Shown: positions 27,896-33,683 of the stretch, in pieces | How positions within the stretch are numbered: the first letter of the stretch is position 1 | How the letters are laid out: each line of letters starts with the position of its first letter | Source: Bacteroidota bacterium | GTDB taxonomy: Bacteria; Bacteroidota; Ignavibacteria; UBA10030; UBA8401 | Assembly: GCA_028749215.1 (NCBI GenBank) | Contig: JAQUOA010000004.1 | Location: forward strand, 1-33,683 | Length of the DNA stretch: 33,683 bases | Direction of reading: 5' to 3' | Notes under the pieces: model-generated | Told to the model about the DNA's origin: nothing | Databases searched by the model: none | What the model saw: the letters and a program-made list of their open reading frames with translations, nothing else | Program-made: the position numbers and the translations under genes

Positions 27896-29220
27896 TGAAT
27901 TACAAAATTATCATCGCACTATTCACGGCACTATTTTTGGCTGTGTCAACACAAGCTCAGCAAAAATTATCGCTAACAGTTGACCAAGCAGTTCAAATCG
28001 GTCTGGAGAACAGCAAAGCTTTGAAAACATCAAATTTTAAAGTGATTGCTGCTGAGGCAAAATCGGGAGAGACGAATGCTTTGGGCTTACCGTCATTAAA
28101 ATTTAATGGTTCCTATACTCGCCTGAGCGAAGTCCCTGCCAGTGCAATTCCGAATTTTATTAATCCGGCATTGCCGCCAATTGTACTCTCTCCTGCAGTT
28201 GTCAATAACTATGGATTGAAGGCGACGCTCCAGCAGCCTCTATTTACCGGATGGAAAGTTTCCGGCGCTGAAGATGCGGCTGAATACTCTGCTGAAGCAA
28301 CAAAACAAGATTTCGGAAAAGACAAAGCGGAAGTTATCTACAACATTAAAGCTGCTTACTGGAATGTGTACCGCGCCATTGAATTTAAAAAGTTTGTCGA
28401 TCAAAACGTCGATCAAATGAAGTCACATGCTGTCGACGCCGAGAATTTGATGAAGCAGGGATTGCTGACAACAAACGATCTGTTGAAAGTGCAAGTGCAG
28501 CTTTCCGATGCGCTCGTTCGGCAGATTGATGCAAAGAATAATGTTCAATTGTCAATTTACGCACTAAACAATACGCTTGGACTTCCGCTGGTGACCGAGA
28601 TTGAACTTGCATCAACAATTGAATTAAATGATCGGACATGGGCCAATGTTGATCAATTAATAAAAAATGCATTTGAAAAACGCCCAGATTTGCTCGCGAT
28701 GAACGCACGCGTGAAAGCCAGTGAAGCCGGCCTCACCTCAGCACGCGGAAGTTGGTGGCCTCAAATATATTTGGTCGGAAACTATAACTACCTCCGTCCA
28801 AATCCGAGAATTTTTCCGACGAAAGATGAGTTTAAGGATACATGGGATGTTTCTGTTTCGGTTTCATTTGATATCTGGAACTGGAATCAAACAGGAAACC
28901 AAACAACACAGGCTCAGGCGCAACTATCTCAGTCAGAACAGGGTTTATCTATGATGATGGACGGTGTGACGCTGGAAGTGACACAAAATTATTTGGCCGT
29001 CAATCAGGCAAAAGAACGAAAAACCGTTTCAGAACAGGGTGTGGCACAGGCAGAAGAAAACTACCGCGTTATGAACGATAAATACAAAAAGGGCCTTGCT
29101 CCAAATTCAGAACTCTTAGATGCAGAAGTGGCACTGTTACAAGCAAAACTTAATCTCACGCAATCGTTAGTCGATTACGAACTTTCAACTGCCCGGTTGT
29201 CCAAGGCAGTCGGCGAATAA
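27895..29220 (+). CDS. TolC-family outer-membrane efflux protein
   Basis: 441 aa; signal peptide, LTVDQAVQIGLENSKALK, TLQQPLFTGWKVSGAEDAAEY, alpha-barrel repeats. Confidence 0.95.
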   Translation: MNYKIIIALFTALFLAVSTQAQQKLSLTVDQAVQIGLENSKALKTSNFKVIAAEAKSGETNALGLPSLKFNGSYTRLSEVPASAIPNFINPALPPIVLSPAVVNNYGLKATLQQPLFTGWKVSGAEDAAEYSAEATKQDFGKDKAEVIYNIKAAYWNVYRAIEFKKFVDQNVDQMKSHAVDAENLMKQGLLTTNDLLKVQVQLSDALVRQIDAKNNVQLSIYALNNTLGLPLVTEIELASTIELNDRTWANVDQLIKNAFEKRPDLLAMNARVKASEAGLTSARGSWWPQIYLVGNYNYLRPNPRIFPTKDEFKDTWDVSVSVSFDIWNWNQTGNQTTQAQAQLSQSEQGLSMMMDGVTLEVTQNYLAVNQAKERKTVSEQGVAQAEENYRVMNDKYKKGLAPNSELLDAEVALLQAKLNLTQSLVDYELSTARLSKAVGE

Positions 29221-29252
29221 GAAATTACAATCATCAATCAAGGAATATCACT

Positions 29253-30320
29253 ATGACAACTAAATTAAAATTCATCTCAACAGGCATTGTAGTGCTGGGT
29301 GTGATACTCAGTTTTGCCCTCAACAGTCAGCCAAAAACCGATTCTCAATCAAACGGCAACAGCATCGCCACGGCGTACTCTGTCACGGTCGTAAAAGCTG
29401 CAAAACAAAATGTTTCGGAAAGTTTCTCCCTTACCGGAACGATTGCGGCTAATAACGACATCGTCGTGTTGAGCGAAACACAGGGACGTGTGGTAAAAAT
29501 TAATGCCGAAGTTGGCGACTACAAACCGGCCGGGTCAGTTCTTGTTGAAGTGGACGGCGAACTTAAAGAAACGGCGTACAAAACCGCACAGATGACGTAC
29601 GATAAATCAAAAAAAGATTTAGACCGATATGAAGCATTGTACAAGGAGGGTTCAATTACGGAATCACAAATTGAACAGGCGCGATGGAATTTCCAATCTG
29701 CAGAATCGCAGTACATCGTTGCACGACGCCAGTACAACGATACGAAGATTACGACACCGATTTCCGGAATCGTTACGTCGCGCAACGTCAACATCGGATC
29801 GTTTGTGCAGGGCGCACCGCAGGGAACTGTCATTGCCAATATTGTTGACATTTCAAAACTTAAAGTGAAAGTGAATGTTGCCGAAAAAGATGTGTTCAGA
29901 TTAAAGGACGGTGACAAAGCGGAAGTCACCACCGATGTTTTCCCGAATGTCGTTTTCGTGGGTAAGATTTCGACTATTTCCTCAAAGGGGGATGACGCCC
30001 ATACGTATCCTGTCGAAGTCATCCTGCATAACGATCCAAAGCATACGTTGAAAGCAGGAATGTTCGGACAGGTAACATTTTCAGCAAGCTCATCCAATAA
30101 CGCATTGGTTATTCCCCGTGAAAGCATCATTGGCAGTTTACGCGATGCACAGCTGTACGTTGTGCAGAACAATATTGCAAAACTCCGCAATGTTACCGTC
30201 GGCAAAGGTGTGGGGACAGAGGTGGAAATTTTAGGCGGATTGAAAGAAGGCGAAACCGTCGTTGTGAATGGACAAAATAATTTGAAGGACAACGCGCCGG
30301 TTGTCATTCGCAAAAACTAA
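29253..30320 (+). CDS. RND efflux periplasmic adaptor (membrane fusion protein)
   Basis: 355 aa; SLTGTIAANNDIVVLSETQGRVVKINAEVGDYKPAGSVLVEVD lipoyl-like half motif, TPISGIVTSRNVNIGSFV. Confidence 0.95.
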   Translation: MTTKLKFISTGIVVLGVILSFALNSQPKTDSQSNGNSIATAYSVTVVKAAKQNVSESFSLTGTIAANNDIVVLSETQGRVVKINAEVGDYKPAGSVLVEVDGELKETAYKTAQMTYDKSKKDLDRYEALYKEGSITESQIEQARWNFQSAESQYIVARRQYNDTKITTPISGIVTSRNVNIGSFVQGAPQGTVIANIVDISKLKVKVNVAEKDVFRLKDGDKAEVTTDVFPNVVFVGKISTISSKGDDAHTYPVEVILHNDPKHTLKAGMFGQVTFSASSSNNALVIPRESIIGSLRDAQLYVVQNNIAKLRNVTVGKGVGTEVEILGGLKEGETVVVNGQNNLKDNAPVVIRKN

Positions 30321-30340
30321 ATTTTTTTAGGATAAATTTT

Positions 30341-33300
30341 ATGACACTTACTGAATTGGCAATTAAACGCCCTTCATTCATCGTGGTCATCTTTACCGTG
30401 CTCGGAGTTTTGGGTTTAATCAGTTACTTTCAGCTCAACTACGAACTGCTTCCGAAAATTACGCCGCCGGTGATCACGATTCAAACGGTGTACCCCGGTG
30501 CATCGCCGAATGAAGTTGAAAATAATGTTACAAAACCGATTGAAGATGCGATTTCTGGAATCGACAAGATTGACGATATCCGATCGACATCGTTTGAAGG
30601 TATTTCGCTGGTTACGGTTGAATTTACACAATCGGCAGACATTGACGTCGTTCTGCAGGATGCGATGAGAAAAGTCAATTCCATTTCGTCGCTGCTGCCA
30701 AGTGATGCAAAGCAGCCGGTGCTTTCAAAATTTGCCCTTGATGAATTTCCTATCCTTCGAGTCGGAACTACGAGCTCGTTAGAATCGCGGGAGTTCTACC
30801 AATTCTTAAAAGACCGCATTCAGCCGCGGCTTTCGAAACTCGCGGGTGTGGCGCAAGTAGTGATGACCGGCGGTGATGAGCGAGAAATTAAAGTAAATCT
30901 CAACGCCAACAAAGTTCGAGCATACGGATTATCAATTTTCCAAATAACGCAGGCAATTAAAGCCGCCAACATGGATTTCCCAACCGGTAAGATTAAAGAT
31001 ACCGACGGACAGTTCATTATTCGTGTTGCAGGGAAATTCAATTCCGTTGAAGACTTACGAACTCTTGTTATTTCACGTTCGCGCAATGGAGGAGAAATTC
31101 ATCTTGGAGATGTTGCCGAAGTTCAAGACGGCATAAAAGATTTTGTTCAGCTCAACCGAGTCAACGGCGTCAATTCCGTCGGCTTGCAAATCTTCAAACA
31201 GTCGGATGCCAACGCTGTCAACGTCAGCAAAATTGTGCGGGAAGAATTAAAGAAGATACAAAACGAGTTTAGCTCGCAAGGAATCCTTTTCAATATTGCA
31301 CAAGACACCTCAACATTCACTCTTGATGCAGCCGATGCCGTAAAAGAAGACCTTCTGCTGGCCATCGGGCTCGTCGCTATTGTGATGCTTCTGTTTCTTC
31401 ACAGCATACGTAACTCTTTTATTGTGCTGGTGGCTATTCCGGCGTCGCTTATTTCAACATTTGCGTTTATGTACGCAATGGGTTTTTCCCTTAATTTGAT
31501 GACGCTCCTTGGAATGTCGCTTGTTATCGGTATTCTCGTGGATGATTCCATTGTTGTTCTAGAGAACATCTACCACCACATTGAAAAAGGCGAGCCGACA
31601 CGAACAGCGGCCCTTCGCGGACGAAACGAGATCGGATTCGCTGCTCTTTCTATTACCCTTGTCGACGTGGTCGTTTTTTTACCGTTGTCACTTGTGGGCG
31701 GACTGGTCGGAAATATTTTACGCGAATTTGCCCTCGTGGTCGTCGGTTCAACATTGATGAGTCTATTTGTCTCGTTCACGATAACTCCAATGCTGGCCTC
31801 GCGCTTTGCAAAGCTTGAACGCTTCACAGACAAAACATTGATGGGCCGTTTTGCCCTTGGGTTCGAAAAGCTTTATCATAAATTCAGCGACCACTACCAA
31901 CGTCTTTTGCGATGGAGCTTACGGCATAAATTAATCGTGGCATCGGCAACTATTGCTTTATTCTTCGCATCGGTGACGGTTCCCTTTGCTTTAAAATTGA
32001 TCGGCTTTGAATTTATCTCGCAGTCAGACCGCGGCGAATTCGGCGTGACCATTGAAATGCCGTCCGGATCAACAGTAGAGCAAACAAACCAGGCTTCCTT
32101 GCAGGTGGAACGCATTCTTTCAGGCATGCCTGAAATTAAAAAAGTGTTTACCGCTGTCGGCAGTTCACAAAACGGATTTATCGGCGTCTCGAGCAATAAC
32201 ATTACGCAGTTGAATGTTGCTCTCGTTCCGAAGAATGAGCGCAAAAAATCGACGATCCAAGTCGGAGAAGACATCAAAGTGAAGGTGAAAGAAATGCCGG
32301 GCGTGAAAGTGTACGTCAGCCCGATCGGAATTTTTGGCGTTGCTGATCAAGCTCCTATCCAAATTGCAGTCAGCGGAACCAATATTGATACGGTGCGGTA
32401 CACGGCAGATTTATTAAAAGAAACGCTCTCATCAATTCAAGGAACCGCTGACGTTCGGTTAACATCGGAAACCGGCAAACCGGAAATGAGAGTGGAAATT
32501 GACCGCGCGAAGATGGCGCAATTGGGAATTTCAGTGGCCGATGTCGGCGCAACTCTTCGTGTCGCCCTTGCCGGAGATGATGAATCAAAGTATCGTGACG
32601 GTAACAACGAATACGACATTCGCATTCAGCTCGATGAAGCCGACCGTTCACGAACGTCAAACCTTGAAAGCATGACCTTTACGAACAATAAAGGTCAACA
32701 GATTGAATTAAAGCAGTTTGCCAGCGTCTATTTATCATCCGGTCCGACAAACTTGCAGCGTCAAGACCGAATCAGCACAATTTATATTAACTCTCAAGCA
32801 GTACGTCGTCCCGACGGCAGCATCGTTCAGGATTTCAAAAGTATGGTTGCCAAAATGCCGGTGTCAAAAGATATCAGTTTGACCTATATGGGTAATGCAA
32901 AAAATCAGGCGCAGGGATTTGGCAGCATGGGTCTTGCCATGATGGTCGGAATATTGTTTGTCTATCTCATCATGGTGGCACTGTACGATTCGTATGTGTA
33001 CCCATTTGTGGTTCTCTTTTCTATTCCTGTAGCAATGGTTGGCGCTTTGTTAGCAATGGCCTTGATGGGAAAATCGTTAAGCATTTTTTCAATGCTTGGT
33101 ATTATCATGCTCATCGGTTTGGTCGCCAAGAACGCCATTCTGCTTGTTGATCGTACAAATCAAACACGGCTAGAACAAGGATTAACGGTGTACGAAGCAC
33201 TTCTTGAAGCAGGCCAGGCACGTCTTCGACCAATTTTGATGACAACATTGACGATGATTTTCGGTATGCTTCCTATTGCGCTTTCCAAAGCATCGGGAAC

Positions 33301-33541
33301 AGAATGGAAATCGGGTCTTGCATGGGCGCTGGTTGGCGGATTAACGAGTTCGATGTTTCTTACATTGCTTCTTGTTCCCGTTGTGTACATGAAGGTGGAC
33401 GAATGGAAAACGAAAATTCCGGCATTCTTCAGAAAGCCGTCCGAAATGTTCACTCGATGGAGAAAGAAAAAGACCCAAACGAATGGCAATGGAGTTACCT
33501 TAAATCCGGATGGTGAATTAGAAGTCCTGAAAATAAAATAA
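30341..33541 (+). CDS. RND multidrug efflux permease (AcrB/HAE1-like)
   Basis: 1066 aa; MTLTELAIKRPSFIVVIFTVLGVLGLISYFQLNYELLPKITPPVITIQTVYPGASPNEVE; GMSLVIGILVDDSIVVLENI; LGIIMLIGLVAKNAILLVD. Confidence 0.97.
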   Translation: MTLTELAIKRPSFIVVIFTVLGVLGLISYFQLNYELLPKITPPVITIQTVYPGASPNEVENNVTKPIEDAISGIDKIDDIRSTSFEGISLVTVEFTQSADIDVVLQDAMRKVNSISSLLPSDAKQPVLSKFALDEFPILRVGTTSSLESREFYQFLKDRIQPRLSKLAGVAQVVMTGGDEREIKVNLNANKVRAYGLSIFQITQAIKAANMDFPTGKIKDTDGQFIIRVAGKFNSVEDLRTLVISRSRNGGEIHLGDVAEVQDGIKDFVQLNRVNGVNSVGLQIFKQSDANAVNVSKIVREELKKIQNEFSSQGILFNIAQDTSTFTLDAADAVKEDLLLAIGLVAIVMLLFLHSIRNSFIVLVAIPASLISTFAFMYAMGFSLNLMTLLGMSLVIGILVDDSIVVLENIYHHIEKGEPTRTAALRGRNEIGFAALSITLVDVVVFLPLSLVGGLVGNILREFALVVVGSTLMSLFVSFTITPMLASRFAKLERFTDKTLMGRFALGFEKLYHKFSDHYQRLLRWSLRHKLIVASATIALFFASVTVPFALKLIGFEFISQSDRGEFGVTIEMPSGSTVEQTNQASLQVERILSGMPEIKKVFTAVGSSQNGFIGVSSNNITQLNVALVPKNERKKSTIQVGEDIKVKVKEMPGVKVYVSPIGIFGVADQAPIQIAVSGTNIDTVRYTADLLKETLSSIQGTADVRLTSETGKPEMRVEIDRAKMAQLGISVADVGATLRVALAGDDESKYRDGNNEYDIRIQLDEADRSRTSNLESMTFTNNKGQQIELKQFASVYLSSGPTNLQRQDRISTIYINSQAVRRPDGSIVQDFKSMVAKMPVSKDISLTYMGNAKNQAQGFGSMGLAMMVGILFVYLIMVALYDSYVYPFVVLFSIPVAMVGALLAMALMGKSLSIFSMLGIIMLIGLVAKNAILLVDRTNQTRLEQGLTVYEALLEAGQARLRPILMTTLTMIFGMLPIALSKASGTEWKSGLAWALVGGLTSSMFLTLLLVPVVYMKVDEWKTKIPAFFRKPSEMFTRWRKKKTQTNGNGVTLNPDGELEVLKIK

Positions 33542-33562
33542 AAATTTTCATGGCAGGAGTGG

Positions 33563-33595
33563 AAAAAGGCGGTGAGATTTTCATCGCCTTTTTTA
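33563..33595 (+). terminator. Intrinsic terminator of the RND operon
   Basis: AAAAAGGCGGTGA-GATTT-TCATCGCCTTTTTT. Confidence 0.9.
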
Positions 33596-33683
33596 TTGAT
33601 AATTCATATTTTGTATATCATTTGCAAAGCACTATAATTTTTTTTGAATTGTAACACTATGATAACAGGTGATACTATTACTA

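Noticed and set aside
29519-30313. 264-aa minus-strand ORF opposite the MFP gene
   Set aside because: Antisense to a confident RND adaptor gene.
1-33683. CRISPR array, prophage or defence island
   Set aside because: No regularly spaced direct repeats, cas genes, phage structural genes or transposase seen.

Overview
A 33.7 kb chromosomal window with high coding density and about 26 credible protein genes. The gene repertoire and the TTGnnn-N17-TATATT promoters would fit a deep-branching FCB/Ignavibacteria-like bacterium, but I cannot confirm taxonomy from sequence alone. Contents from left to right: tRNA-Asn with an intrinsic terminator; clpC; a ferredoxin-reductase-like flavoprotein; a DinB-family protein; a CBM9/DOMON-like lipoprotein overlapping mutS; an ECF sigma / zinc-binding anti-sigma / CHASE2-like membrane protein cluster divergent from a CsgG-family gene; an ABC ATPase and ABC-2 permease separated by a TonB-dependent receptor; an MFS transporter; a LolA-like protein; a BrnT/BrnA-like toxin-antitoxin pair directly behind carA; a lysine riboswitch with terminator ahead of dapB-dapA-dapD; an orphan NtrC-type response regulator with a GAFTDA loop; an exported seven-bladed WD40 protein; a DUF486-like protein; an AT-rich stretch with two ORFan-like genes; and a TetR-TolC-MFP-RND efflux operon with two matching palindromic operators. 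The strongest findings are: (i) two palindromic elements lying in frame inside mutS (33 bp and 93 bp), with related palindromes scattered through the window; (ii) the ECF/anti-sigma/CHASE2-like operon as a candidate uncharacterised envelope-sensing system; (iii) the lysine riboswitch; (iv) duplicated TetR operators 84 bp apart; (v) a tRNA-Asn 3'-end look-alike whose T-arm has been replaced by a GTCCGCC-TTC-GGCGGAC palindrome. No CRISPR array, rRNA or transposase gene was seen.
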